A model generated the notes under the pieces. It saw nothing but the letters and a program-made list of their open reading frames with translations. It made no database searches and was not told the DNA's origin. Made by a program: the position numbers and the translations under genes. Of a stretch of DNA of 64,000 bases, positions 1-14,200 are shown piece by piece (position 1 is the stretch's first letter; every line of letters starts with the position of its first letter). This DNA comes from Hemicordylus capensis (taxonomy: Eukaryota > Chordata > Lepidosauria > Squamata > Cordylidae): positions 175,196,501-175,260,500 of the forward strand of contig NC_069661.1 in NCBI RefSeq assembly GCF_027244095.1, read 5' to 3'.

Positions 1-750
1 AATATGGTAAGAGAGTCCTGGAGGATGAACCGGAGTTGCTGATATCACACTGGGGACACAGAGGGACATGATATGACTGTTTCTGATATGAATAATGGGC
101 CGGGAAGAAGGTATAAAGAGGCGAGACACACACGGCAGAAGGGAAGGCATGCTCTCACTCTGTTGGAGGAGTAGCATATAGCCCCTATCCTGTGAAGGTA
201 GCTGGCGCCCAACAGATTGCTGGAATTGCCCCGCTCTCTAAAATCGGAGTGACCTGCATTCCTGCATACTCAATCACTCTGCCAAGACACCTGGACAGAT
301 GGAAGCCTCTCTGCACACCCAAGATTTCCATTCCTGAATCTCACAGCCGGCGACCCGGTAATTATACTTGCAGCTGTTGCCTTCAGCCCAGCATCTTCTA
401 AACTAACATTCCTGTCCAACCCCCCTCCCCTTGTCCCATGGATCTCTCCCTCTCCCCCTTCTGCCTCCCAGACCTTCCTTAGCCCGTGCCTGTCAGCTAT
501 CAGTGAGCCAGCATACTCACTTCAGCCTGCTCTCCCCCATCCCTCCTCCCCTTCCTCTGTTCTCAGCTCATTCACTCTGGACTGTCAGCCCTGAGGCCAG
601 AATGGGCACCTCCTCTCTTTTCTGCACTTCCTCTTCACCCATTCCCCCTCCCCGTCCTTTGTCTTATGCCTGATTTTTGATCTCTTTTCTCCTACTCTCT
701 GCCTAAATTCGAAACTGTAAATGTTGTGTCTTAGCTAAAGAACAGCTGTG

Positions 751-753
<3 letters not shown>

Positions 754-813
<60 letters not shown>
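754..813. repeat. Compound (TC)n(CA)n microsatellite
   Basis: About 16 TC units followed by about 14 CA units. Confidence 0.97.
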
Positions 814-815
<2 letters not shown>

Positions 816-2222
816 TTCATTGCTAGTGAGAGGGGAAATGATTTTAACTGTTACTGAACCAATTGATTGATTTTGCTTCTGTCTTTAATTGCTTAGATGT
901 AACCATTTGCCTTAATAAAACTAATAAAACTACAGTTGTGTGTGACGTCTCTCCTCCTCCTCCTCAATCTTGATTCCTCCATGACCTCAGAGCCGAACCA
1001 GGGGTAGCCTCTGTTAGCTAGGTTGGGAAGGGCTATGTGCTCCCTCTCTCCCTTGCAGGGCGGGGTGGTCGTGGCCGGCATTGCAGCCTGTTCACAACAA
1101 TGGATTGAAGCTAATGCCATAGTAGCACTAAGAGTGGACATGTTCCCATTCCTCAGCATTTCTTAATGAATATCATAGTGTTGTTTTATCATGACTAGTT
1201 GCAAGTTCAAAAGACCCCAAATTATGGGACCTCTCCCATCGAGCAAAGCACTGTTTTATGCACAATAACCCCCACGACTAGAGGATGAATGATGCCCCAG
1301 CCCCAGCATAAATACGTAATGCAGATGGAGGTAGCATAATTTTGGAACCTGTGGAGCTACTGCCATGCAGCAGTAACTCAGGGTCCTGGGTGCTGTGCCA
1401 GGGGAGTGAAATATAAATACACACAATATGCCAAAATAGCCCTTTTCTGAGGAATGGGTGACATTTTATGGAATGTCTGTTTGTAAAATATCACTTGCAT
1501 GATCAGTTTGCAAAGCTTCCTGGCTCAATTTCTAAGCACATTTTGTTGAAAAGTTGTCAGGACACATTTTATGGCTCTTTAATGCTTAATGTGGATATGT
1601 TCACAGAGATTATTTTGTGTTTTGCCATGTAACATCACAGTACTATTGCTGAACTTGGTCCTTAACAGTTCTTCTGGCACATTTATTGAATTTACTTCTG
1701 AACATTTACTTCATGCAGTTCTGAAGCCTTATTGATAAGTCTTGAAATCATTTCCTAGGAAACAGAAGAAAAATTGCTTTATCAGTATGTTTATGTACTT
1801 TGGCATTCTTTTAACAACCACCAAAATTTAACCAGACCCCCTAACTGATATAGCACTTATGCTCTGCTGTATTGATATTTCTCAGAATAATGATTTCTGT
1901 AGATAATTATTATTTGCACATCAAATGAAAGTCCAATTGTCATCCTAGCTAAAGATGTTTTCTGATGAGGCAGCAAATTTAAATGGGAACATTATGACAC
2001 AAATGAGCAAGCACAAGTGATAGGAGGAGAAGCAGTCATGCTCATTAGGCACTGACTCTTATTTGGTCGGCATTACACTTCCCTTCACTCTGGCTGCTAA
2101 CAGAAAGAAACTCGTTTCATTCTGTATCTAATAATATGCAATGGGCATTGGGTTTTCAAAGAGCTTTTCATGAAGTCCTTCACTAAGGACTCCTAAGGAA
2201 ACATAACTACTATGAAAAAAAT

Positions 2223-2224
<2 letters not shown>

Positions 2225-2258
<34 letters not shown>
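2225..2258. repeat. (GT)n microsatellite
   Basis: About 17 units beside repeat C copy 1. Confidence 0.97.
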
Positions 2259-2263
<5 letters not shown>

Positions 2264-2299
2264 TACATACATATATCTTCTCTACAACAGTTATCAAAG

Positions 2300-2508
2300 C
2301 AGTCTACATTGAAAACTAAATAATAGATAAAATGGTTCCCTGTCCCAAAAGGGCTCACAATAAGTAGAAACACAAGGTAGAAACCAGCAACAGCCACTGG
2401 TGGTGGGATGCTGTGTTGTGGGTGAATTGGGCCAGTTGCTCTCCCACTGCTAAATAAAAGGGTCACCACTTCAAAAGGTGCCTCTTTCCACAGTTAGCAG
2501 GGGTAATA
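2300..2508 (-). repeat. SINE-like repeat C, copy 1
   Basis: Reverse copy of a ~260-bp family whose sense strand reads CCCTGCTAACT...AGCAGGGGGAGAGTAACTGG...TTGTGAGCCCTTTGGGGACA and ends in an L2-like tail. Downstream flank of the TPR gene. Confidence 0.65.
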
Positions 2509-3045
2509 GCCAAGGGATGGTCACACCCCTTATGGAGAACAAAGAGAGAGGAATTTCCGTGAGAGAGGAAGAGAGAGGAAGAAGCAGAAAGAGAGAGGAA
2601 TTTCCCAATTAAGGAAAGGTGAAGAAAGACTAAGATATTCCTCATCTTTTCTGTCTTGAAATCCTGTAGGATTTAACCTATACACAAATTATCTGGAGTG
2701 GATGGGAAGCAGATAAATAATCAAGTTAGCTAATGCCACCACATTATTAAAAATGGTGAAATATACTATCGCTAATGCTATAGCACTGTGATTCACAGCC
2801 CAAAGATCCACACTCACTTTGAAAAATCCAGCTGGTCCTCTCCAGATGCTAAAATGACAAATGAGGCAATGCCTTTATTCACAATGGCAAGACTTGAGAT
2901 GAGGAGGCATTTTACAGCTGGTATTCCATCCATTGTTTATACTGTGCTGGAAATAATTAAAATAGCTGATATCAACAATATGATGGAAGAGGATTGTCAC
3001 ATCCTAATGCTTTAACTTATTACCTGGTATTATTATTTTAAGCAA

Positions 3046-3051
3046 TTTATT
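3046..3051 (-). terminator. Candidate polyadenylation signal of the TPR gene
   Basis: AATAAA on the minus strand about 725 nt past the stop codon. It is the first clear hexamer I found downstream; an earlier variant hexamer could be used instead. Confidence 0.3.
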
Positions 3052-3269
3052 GGTCTGATCAGATCAAACCACATTTATCTGTTATTTGGATAAATAATCT
3101 ATCTATCTGACAGTTTGCAAAGCTTGCATGATGGGGGATTCAATCTGTTCCATTCAATCTGTTCAAAGACATGAATCCCCAATATATGATGCAGGAAGGT
3201 GGGGTTCTACACTCTATGTGTTTAGTATGTATATGTGACACAGGCATGTCTAAAAGCAAAGGGCCCAAT

Positions 3270-3720
3270 TCTCAGCCATGCATGGTGCTCTGCAGTGCTG
3301 GGGTGCTGCCATGGACCAAGCCATTGCTGAAAATCCAAGGCTGCCACAGCCCAATTCTCCAAAGTGAAATCTGAAAGAGAATGTCAGGGTTCCCGACAAG
3401 GAGAAAATAAAACCTGAATTTCAGGGTTCCTCCCAAACATCGGAGAATTTTCTCAGTTTCTCCACATCCCAGTGGCCAGCTCCCTCCAGAATAGAGAGCT
3501 GGGACACAGGCTATTTTAACAAGCCTTTGCTGAACTGCTAGAGGCCTAGAGAGACATGGCCATATGGAGATACGATAAACCATTAGTCCATTTGGCACAG
3601 AATTGTCTACACTGATTGCCAGCTGCTCTCCTGAGATCCAGACAGGGGTCTTTGCAGGTGGGCTACGAGAGGCTCTTAGCTTTTCAGGAATTGCTGAGCA
3701 GTTCATCTAATAGGCAGATC
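3270..3720. repeat. Old repeat and a chance open frame in the TPR 3' flank
   Basis: TGCCAGCTGCTCTCCTGAGA then TCCAGACAGGGGTC is a common reptile repeat block. A 144-codon minus-strand frame covers it but has no protein-like features. Confidence 0.4.
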
Positions 3721-3774
3721 TCCTGAGTCCTGGCTAATAGCACAGCAGGCATTACAGGGGAATTGAGACTGCTC

Positions 3775-3920
3775 TCAGCTACTTATTATGGAAATCCCTT
3801 CTAGGGTTGATGAAGTGGATCTTTGCTTGTAATGTATAATGTGGCCCATGTTAGGTTTCTCTTCTGCAGCATCTGCTAAAGCTTTTAGGATGTGTTGAAT
3901 AATATTTCTAGGTTGTATAC
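3775..3920 (-). CDS. TPR gene, terminal coding exon 10
   Basis: Begins after acceptor AAACTATTTAG in phase 1 and runs 47 codons to TGA at 3777-3775. Encodes [20 protein letters not shown] and ends [11 protein letters not shown]. The correct phase and the stop in place make it a convincing last exon. Confidence 0.73.
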
Positions 3921-6900
3921 CTAAATAGTTTATACAAAACAACAATAATTAATAAGTACCGGATTCGACTTCTGGATCTGAATTGGGTTTCTTCTTTGTT
4001 GAGACTAATTAGATAACAAAAAGGCAAATGTTAGGATTTGTTAGGAAAATAAAAGCAAACAGCAGCAATTTTTGTTGATTATATATTTCAAATAATGTGT
4101 GTGTTTGTTTCTGCAAAATACAGTCATACTTCCCAATGACCTACATCTACCAAATTTTGCATACACAATCCTACCACTGAAATTATCTGAATGCACTACT
4201 TCTTACACTGGAATACACTGGGGGAAAGGTTTAAATTGTTGTAGTTAACTGTTATCGTTCTCAACAGATTTTTAACACTATCAGATCAATAATTCTAAAA
4301 TGACTTGCCAAGAGAAGAAGATCTTTTCTCAGATTCAAATTTACTATGATTCAAATGTACCATATAAGGTAATTATGCAATAAAATGTATAATGTTTGAA
4401 GTTGAAATCCTACAAATTTCAAACTGTTCTTCTACTGCCCTTTTGCAAGCACATTAATAATTGTGCTTGCAAACTATAATATAATTATATATATTTAATT
4501 TCTTGAACTTCCTGTACTGTAAGTGTAATCTATGGAAAATGACTTTGGTTAATGACAGGCCTCACCTACTAGTCATTATATAAATCTGTAGTATAGATTT
4601 TTTTTATCTTCCGACAGGCTATTTTTCCAGATTTATCATAAATTTAATTATGTTTATTCTGATCTTATTCTTATTCCTCAACTGTTTTGAGTCACCATTT
4701 ATACCAGAGGCATGGTATACAGTACATGAGAAAACCCATTCGTAAGTAAATGTGTTCTAAAATATAACCTATTGCCCCTGCAATCAGTTAACCTTAGGGT
4801 TAACTATAAAGACCATTTACTGTGTTACTGAACTAATATCTTACATTTTTCAGGGAATTTTCCATATTAAGTAGATCAAGATAACTGTCAAAAATCATTG
4901 ATGATAAGCTTTAATGTCAATATGTTACTGTCACTTATTCCAATAACCCCAAACTAAGCTACCTTCCTGCCACAAACAGATGTATTCCAAAAATGAACTG
5001 AAAATCAGTTAAGGAAGGAAGGAAGGAACTGGATTGTGGGGGTGCAGGTACATCAACTGTGTCTGCTCCGTAAACTGTGGAGCTGCCCTAAGTCAATCAA
5101 TCATCTTTATTTTGGTGCAAGACCAGCATAAGATAAAATAAAACATGAATCAATATCAAATTATGAAATAATAGAGTCATATTACTTTAAAATTACTACT
5201 CTAAAATTATGAAGAATACTGCAAAACTACTACCCTTTAAAACAGAGGGGAAAACAGAGGCAAAACTATAAAATCACTACAATTATATAGACATAATTAA
5301 AAGCATCTATATTTAAAAGGATAAATATATAAAATATGTATAAAATGAAGTGGCTAAAATAAGATAGGTAAAATAGGATAGCTAAATGGGAGAACGGGCA
5401 AGTAAAATATCCAGTATTTAAAAGCAATACAAGATTGATACATAGTTATGGACAGATGGCAGATCTGCCCTGTCAGTGTATCCACCAGTGCAAGAGCACT
5501 TACAAACATATTAATGTGTACTAGCTGACCTGGTGCAGAGCATCTTCACCCCTAGTTCTCCCTGTCTTCCTGCCGCATCTACATTTCATTCTCTCCCCCA
5601 CCTTCAGCTTCATTTCGTTCTCCGCCACCACCACCACCACCAGTCCTAGTTCATTCTCCCTCAGCGGCCTGGCTGTTGCTTCTCCTCCCTGCCTGGCGGC
5701 CGGGCAGCCAGCCAGCCTGGCCACTGCTACTTCTCCTGGCTGGCATGGCTGCCACTTCTTATCCCCGCCTGCTCAGCCATTCTCCTGGCCAGCAGTTTCT
5801 TTCTGCTAATCGGTAGCTGCTTGCGAACTCTCGCGAGAGCTGCCACACATGGGATTAGTGACAGGTACGCCTTAGAGAAATATATATAAAGAATATAAGC
5901 TTGACAATAAAAGCAGGATTTGAAGAGATAAATCTCCTTATATTCTTATGTCTTGGACTTACCGTTGACTCCGGAGCTTGATTCCAATAACTCTGAGTAC
6001 ATTTTTCTCCTTAATAAGCTAGTGTTGTCAGAATTGATGGCCACAGAGCCACATCTAAATGGTTTCCTCAGCTTGCTGAGGTTATCATCTAGGCCAGCCT
6101 GTCCTCTGCTTCCTAATTTAAGAACACAAGAAATTATGTTACATGATTTAAAAATACTTAAAACAATGTGTTATTAAATTTGAAAAATAAACAAATTATA
6201 ATAAAATATTTAGCCAGTTCAAAACAGAAACCTGAATCTTATGTTAGATATGAAATGAACAGCTTTTCCTGCTGAAACAGCAGTCTCATTCCTTTATGCA
6301 TTCCTTTACAAGGACTTTCCATGGACTTTAAAGTCCACTGCAAGGACAAGGAACTGTAAGAGACAGATATAAAACTTTAGTCTTTGAAATAAGAGAGAAG
6401 CTGAGAGTTCTAAGAAACAACGTGAAAAAATTCATTTTACAAGGCTTCATCTTTCCTGTAAAAAATAATTCTGAATTAGAAGGAAATGTTCAAAAGGAGA
6501 TTTCCCCCTCATGCATCTGATGGTGGATTCTTGTCCATTAAAGTCCATGCCACCATAAATTCATTAGTCATATTTGTTAAAAAGCAGCTATACCTACTGA
6601 TTTTTTTATTTAACACATTTCTGTACCGTCTCTGGGCAGTTTAATGCCACAGATTATGATGCATTTAATGCCGCATATTATCACAGGTAATCTTAAATTA
6701 TTTTCCTAGATTTTCTATGCTGGAACTGTGAGGGAATTGATGTTCAGAGAGAGAGAGAGAGAGAAATAAAACCACGTTGAAAGATCCATATAGGGCTGGT
6801 ACGGATGATACCATCCTGGCACATGTGATTAGAAAGCAGTCGCACTGAGGGCATGCCTGTCATGACGTTGGCAGAGGACATCCTGACGTACTCCTGGCAT

Positions 6901-9900
6901 GTCCCTTCATCTCTGCACACACTTCAAATACCTGTATTTGGAGCACATATAAAGGGGCCATTCAGATGAATAGTCCCCCTGACAAACCCACCACCCCACA
7001 CATACAATAAAGAGGGATGCACCAGGGAAATACCAGTATATCTTCAATAGCACCACAGTGGGCATACTCTTGGCACAATTCTTTCCTAATTGCATGTGCC
7101 AGGACAATATCATCCTGGCCTGCAGCTTATTTTGTAGGTAGTATATACAATTTCATCAGATGAAATATAGTTTTACACTGATCCAATGAAATACAGGAAC
7201 CTATCACCAAAGCAGCTATTCCTTGTCCTTTGCAAATATATGCATAATATTTGCAAATATATTATGAAGATTTGCAAATATATGCAGATGTTAATTGACA
7301 TCTTTGTCAAATGCCACCTTTTTTGCAAATATCCAAGAGAAAATAAACTAGAAAGAAGTCCACCACATGCCTTAATGCCTTGAATAGTACTTGCAATATA
7401 TACTGCACATTTGAAGTGTTCAAAGCACTTCATGTACATGTTCTCAGCAATCCTTATAAGAGCGCTATAAGCCAGGGAACATGGCAAATATTAGGTCCCT
7501 GTAGGTGCATGTAAAGAACGCAGCAGCAGCAGCAGCATCCTGCATAGCACTAGCACTTTGTTAGAGGTACTGGTGCTTCCTGTCTGGATGTCAGCCATTA
7601 TTCCTACACTGCCAATTTGTGGGTGGAAGGGGAATTATGTTGAGAGAACAGCAACTGATTAAGGCCATCTGGCAGAACAAGACATCAAAAGAAACACAAA
7701 GCTGCCAATACTCCATGTCGCTTTTGCAATAGTCTTTGTATCTAGTTTAATATACTGTATTGCATGACATCATTTGTGTTATATGTTGCCCTGGCCCTGG
7801 CCCAAAGCATTATGTGAACACACAGATGTAACACCATGCACTGTGTTAACTAAATGTTACAGAAAAGAGACAGGTGGTGATGGTGGCTCCACCAAGTTCC
7901 AGATTTCCCAGGTTTGGTTGTCAAGGGACAGATACTCATTGGAACTATTAAATGACCCAGTTTAACCTGGACTTCATCAGATAGCAATTTTTTAAAAAAA
8001 GAATCGTCTCTTGCCTGGAGAAAACCAGTTCTGTGAATCTGTTTTGTAGGTTACAATCCTAAAGGTGGGAAATGTCCCAGGGTGCCTTCTTTTAGAATGT
8101 CCCCCAGAATTATAACAGGAAGTTGCTAGGCAGACAGCACAGCTCACACGGGTTCTTCAGACACCCTGATCAGCACTGCTGCAGGTAAGTGAGCCATCAG
8201 CAGGGAAACTCCACTGATGTATTGCATGAGTACAGCTGATTCCTGAAAAAAGCACTGTTTGTCAGCATACGATATCTAAATCTGCAGTTTCAGTCTGAGT
8301 ATTCAGTCGTGCTTATTGGAAATACAGTCATCTAGCATGCAACAGAAGTTAGCCTTTCTGAAATAAAATGTCTATAAGCACCACAGCTTAAAGAAAAAGA
8401 ATGCAGACAGAACAATTTACTTGCACAGATTTCAGACAGCAACTGAATGAATTGAACCTTGTTCCATGTGGGGCGGGGGGGAAGAGAAAGGAAGAAATAC
8501 AGCTGAACCGGATGACTCACATTATGCTTGTAAATATATTGAACTGTTTTCTTAAGTTCCCTATTATGTTTATTCTACCCAGTATGTTTCTATAATTAGA
8601 TTGTTAAATGCAAATTAACTAAAAGAAAAACACAGAAAAGTAGATATTTATAGCAGAGAAATACATACAGTCACTCCTATGATTACCTGATGTGGGAACA
8701 AATGCAGCTCCGGTAAATAGGTTAATTTCCATTATGGTGTGAAAAACATTTAGAGACCACAAGTATCTATAAAATATTCATAAGAAGATAAAGAACATAA
8801 TATTGTTAAAGCTATATATTGTTATTAATTTTCCTCCATCTCTTAACTCATCAATACCTATTCCCATAATGGATGGTTTTGCTTTTAATAGTTTTCTTCA
8901 TCCTGCTCTCGCCCCCCAAAATACTTTTTAAAGGAACAATTTCAAAAGCCTAACTGTGAACAAATAGTATTCCTGCCCATACGTAGACAAATATATAAAT
9001 ACAGAAGCCAATATGTTTTGCTTTATATCATCTATACTTCTGTTATGTTAATCACTATTAATAAAGAAGTTTCTAGGATCTATAAACTACTGGTCTGAAT
9101 GTTTGATGCTTTAATACAGACATACAGTGAGGGAAATAAATATTTGATCCCCTGCTGATTTTGTCCGTTTGCCCTCTGACACAGAAATGACCAGGCTATA
9201 ATTGGAATGGTAGGTTTATTGTAGCTGTGAGAGACAGAATAACAACAAACAAACCCTCAAAAGCCCAGTGCCCAAAAGTCAGCGATGGATTTGCATTGTA
9301 GTGAGGGAAATAAGTATTCGATCCCCTATCAACCAGCAAGATTTCAGGCTCCCAGGTGTCTTTTCACTATATGCAGGTAACGAGCTGAGATGAGGAACAC
9401 CCTCTGTAAGGGAGTGCTCCTAATCCCAGCTTGTTACAGTACCTGTATAAAAGACACCTGTCCATAGAAGCAAGCAATCACTCAGCTTCCAAACTCACCA
9501 CCATGCCCAAGACCAAAGAGCTGTCGAAGGATGTCAGGGACAAGGTTGTAGACCTGCACAAGGCTGAACTGGGCTACAAGACTATCGCCAAGCAGCTTGG
9601 TGAGAAGGTGACTACAGTTGGCACGATAACTCGCAAATGGAAGAAACACAAAATAACTGTCAATCTCCCTCGGTCTGGGGCTCCATGCAAGATCTCACCT
9701 CGTGGAGTTGCAATGATCATGAGAACGGTGACAAAGCAGCCCAGAACTACACGGGGGGGACTTGTCAATGATCTCAGGGCAGCTGGAACCATAGTCACCA
9801 AGAAAACAATTGGTAACACACTACGCCGTGAAGGACTGAAATCTTGCAGTGCCCACAAGGTCCCCCTGCTCAAGGCAGCACATGTACAGGCCCGTCTGCA

Positions 9901-11224
9901 GTTTGCCAATGCACATCTGAATGATCCAGAGGAGAACTGGGCGAAAGTGTTGTGGTCAGATGAGACCAAAATCGAGCTCTTTGGCATCAACTCAACTCGC
10001 TGTGTGTGGAGGAGGAGGAATGCTGCCTATGAGCCCAAGAACACCATCCCCACCGTCAAACATGGAGGTGGACACATTATGCTTTGGGGGTGTTTTTCTG
10101 CTAAGGGGACAGGACACCTTCACCGCATCAAAGGGACGATGGACGGGACCATGTACTGTCAGATCTTGGGTGAGCACCTCCTTCCCTCAGCCAGGGCATT
10201 GAGAATGGGTTGTGGATGGGTATTCCAGCATGACAATGACCCAAAACACACAGCCAAGGCAACAAAGGAGTGGCTCAAGAAGAAGCACATGAAGGTCCTG
10301 GAGTAGCCCAGCCAGTCTCCAGACCTTAATCCCATAGAAAATCTGTGGAGGGAGCTGAAGGTTTGGGTTGCCAAACACCAGCCTCGAAACCTTTCTGACT
10401 TGGAGAGGATCTGCAAAGAGGAGTGGGACAACATCCCTCCTGGGTTGTGTGCAAACCTGGTGGCCAACTACAAGAAACGTCTGACCTCTGTGATTGCCAA
10501 CAAGGGTTTTGCCACCAAGTACTAAGACATCTTTTGTGAAGGGATCGAATACTTATTTCCCTCACTACAATGCAAATCCATCGCTGACTTTTGGGCACTG
10601 GGCTTTTGAGGGTTTGTTTGTTGTTATTCTGTCTCTAACAGCTACAATAAACCTACCATTCCAATTATAGCCTGGTCATTTCTGTGTCAGAGTGCAAACG
10701 GACAAAATCAGCAGGGGATCAAATACTTATTTCCCTCACTGTACATATACATATATTTTAAATAAATGAGGCAATACCAGTGGTAATCATGACCCTTAAG
10801 GTTTATTTAGATGCACATTTAGGGCATGTCTAGTGTAACCCTAAGATCATGGAAAATACACATCAAAACTGAATGAATGTGGAGAAATTGCTCTGCTACC
10901 CAGAGTCATATAAACTACAGTGCCATCATAAAAAGGAGGTGGGGCAGCTGGGAATAGTTTAACAGTAATCCAACTACATCCTCCCCATCTCTGGCAATTT
11001 TCAGAAAACACCTGAAAATACATCTCTTCAGCCAGGCTTTCTCAGCTTTTTAATACTTGTTTTTAAATTGTTCTGATTATTTAATTGTTGTTTTATGATG
11101 TTTTTAATGGTTAATTATTGTTTAAAGCTTTATAATTTTTGTTTTAATTATTAACTGATTTTAATGGTGTTTTAATGTAAACCACCCTGAGCCTTTTGGA
11201 AGGGCGGTATAAAAGTTTTAATAA

Positions 11225-11259
<35 letters not shown>

Positions 11260-14200
11260 ATGTTATTAGCCTATTTTCCTTAAGAGGTCACCCAACATTC
11301 TGTGTCTGTGTGTCCATGTGTCCCACACATCAACTTCGCAATGCCTGCAAAATGAACCAAATTTGGTAGAGTTCTGGGACACACAGGGAAACCTCAGTGG
11401 CATAGTTCGTAATGATATCATCCACCTCAATTCAAGTTGGTGAACATGTGAACGTTTGATGTGCAAGTGGGCTAATTTGTGGACTGTCTGACTGATTTGA
11501 ACCAAATTTGGTACAGTTGCAGTGAGCGACAGAGAGGGACACCTCAAAGCGTAGTTTGTGATGATGTTGTCTACCCCATTGAAGATGGTGAACACATGAA
11601 CATTTGAGGCACAAGAGGACTAACTTGTGAACTGCCTAACTGATTTGAACCAAAATTTGCTACAGCTGTAGGGACATATAGGGACACCTCAACAGCGTAG
11701 CTTGTGATGATGTCATCCACCCCAATTCAAGATGGCGGATGTGTGAACGTTTGAGGTGCAAGTGGGAACTGATTTGCACCAAATATGGCACAGTTGTAGG
11801 GATACATCAACAGCATAGTTTGTAATTATGTCATCCACCCTGATTCAATATAACAAACATATGAATGTTTAATGCGCACATGGGCTAACTTGTGGATCCC
11901 CTAACCTATCTGAACCAAATTTTGTAGTTGTACAAATTTTGTACAGTGATCATAGGGACACCTCAACCGAGAAGTTTGTGATGATGTTATCTATCCCAGT
12001 TCAAGATTGCAGATGTGTGAATGTTTTGAGGCACAAGTGGACTAACTTATGAACCACCTAACTGATTTTTAGCCAAATCCGAAACATTTGTAAGGAAACA
12101 TAGGGACACCTCAACATAGTAATTATGTTATCCACCCCAACTGTAATTATTGTCATCCACCCCAATAATCTGTAATTATGTCATCCACCCCAATTCTATA
12201 TGGTGGATGCATGCATGATTGAGGGGCAAGTGGGCTAACTTGTGAACTGCCTAACTGATTTGAACCAAATTTGCTACAGGTGCAGGGACACATAGGGAAC
12301 GTTCAAGGGCATAGTTTGTAATGATGTCATCCACCTTGATTCAAGATGGTGGACGCATGAACAGTTGAGGCACAAGTGGGCTAACTTGTGAACTGCCTAG
12401 CTGATTTGAAACAAATTTGGTATGGTTGTAGTAAGTGACACATAGGGAAACCTCAGTGGCACAGTTTGTGATGATGTCATCCACCCCAATTCAAGATGGC
12501 AGACGTGAGCATTTAAGGCTAAAGTGGGCAAACTTGTGAGGATGGTAATTATTAATTAAGATTATAGTGAAAGGAAAGCAGGCAGATCAGTTCTTACCAA
12601 GACAACTTGTTCTACATGCAACAGCTTGCACTCATACTTACTTATCATAGAAACTGGGCATTTTAGGACTATGAAAATCTACCACATCAAAGAATTGCCG
12701 ACTATCCTGAGACATACTAAAAGCCTATTAGGAAATAAAAATAATAACATATATTAATATATAATGGCTGGCATCCTGACTAAATTTATTAGAGGAAGCC
12801 CTATTCAAATTCAATAGTCCTTTAGAGTAACTCCTGAGTAGTAATACTGAGTAATTTAATCAGGGTCTCAGGCATTAATTCTTATGGTGCCTTAAAAAAA
12901 AAATCACTCTAGACACATATTGTGACAAAAACATGCCCACAAGTTTACAAACTAAATACAAAGACACATAAGAAAAATAAAGGAAAGGGAATATGAGGAA
13001 AATCAATGGAGAAAGAGTTACATTACATAAAAATCTCAGAAAAGTAGAGAAGACCTGGGAAAACAGATATATCTTCAGTCACTTCTCAAAGAGTAGAAGA
13101 GACTGAATTATAGTAATATGAATGCAACAATAAATTCCAGAGATAAAAGGCCCACCAGAGAATGTGACCAAGTCATGAGATCATTGTTGTAAACCACAGT
13201 CCAAACGGTATTAGAAGAATGCAAAGCTGTAGGAGAAACATGAAGAGAAATGAAAGAAAGACCAACAGAGTACAGACATTTAAGATTAAGTGACAGAATA
13301 GGTGAAAAGAAAATGATAATAGTGTGAAGTAGATGGTTCTACTGCTGTAGTATACAGTAGCTTGCTCTCTCAAAACACTTAATAAACTTAGATTTCAAAT
13401 CCAATTCTTTTTTGTGCTAAAGGATTGCAATGCAGTCTAGAATGTGAACAATTTTATAAATAAATAAAATGTGTAATAAATGAAGGTTATATTTTTTAAA
13501 GTATTTCTTAAAATTGGATGGGACTCAATCAGTGCTACAATAAATAATTATACTAACAAAATCTGTTCCTGTCCTCATCAAGACTGGCCCTTGCTGAGCT
13601 TCATCTGGAAAACCATCATGTATACTATTATGAAACAATCTTATTAAATTGTAAGCTCCTGGAGAATATTGCTTACCTTTTCATGATCTTGATTGTGGTC
13701 AGGAGCAGACACCCCTCCAAGAGAGTTTATAATAGCACCCCTTAAGATCAAAGTACAAACATGGGCTGAATTCAGTTTGAAACTAAGGTTTAAATCAATG
13801 AGGGCTCTCCTTTTTTCTTTTGCTGAATTCCAGACAAGAGCTCTGATACAGTACACATCCTGAAAAATAGAAAGCATACCAGTCAGTTCATTTTTTGTAA
13901 ACTGAAAATAGCACAGGCATCAATCACCGCATAATCCATATGGGTGTGCTACAGTATGGGTGTGCTACAGTGGGATGCTTACCTGACATTTATTACTTAA
14001 AATCTTCATACTCTGCTCTTCCAAATTGTATTGTTCAAAGTAGCTTACAATAATAAAATATCTTGCAACTCAGGCTTAATATGCTCATCACAGTGAGTGC
14101 TTGTCAAAAGCTTTGCTGCTGCATGTTGAACCAGCTGGAGTTTCTGAGTAATTTTTAAAGGCAGTCTCATGTACAAACAATACATTACAATAATTTAACT

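Noticed and set aside
1-950. Possible LTR or retroviral leader: TATAAAG near 112, TGGCGCCCAAC at 203-213 like a tRNA-Lys primer site, AATAAA near 914
   Set aside because: No second LTR, no matching end repeats and no gag or pol-like frame nearby. The 11-bp match alone can be chance.
3272-3706. 144-codon minus-strand frame
   Set aside because: It lies in the 3' flank of the TPR gene over an old repeat block, with no start context or splice partner.
5090-5440. AT-rich sequence starting TCATCTTTATTTTGGTGCAA, thought to be a LINE fragment
   Set aside because: I recall similar reptile repeats but cannot place family, strand or ends, so it was not listed.
8100-8192. Plus-strand exon-like segment ending GCTGCAG|GTAAGT
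   Set aside because: No acceptor with an open frame upstream and no second exon on the plus strand; probably chance.
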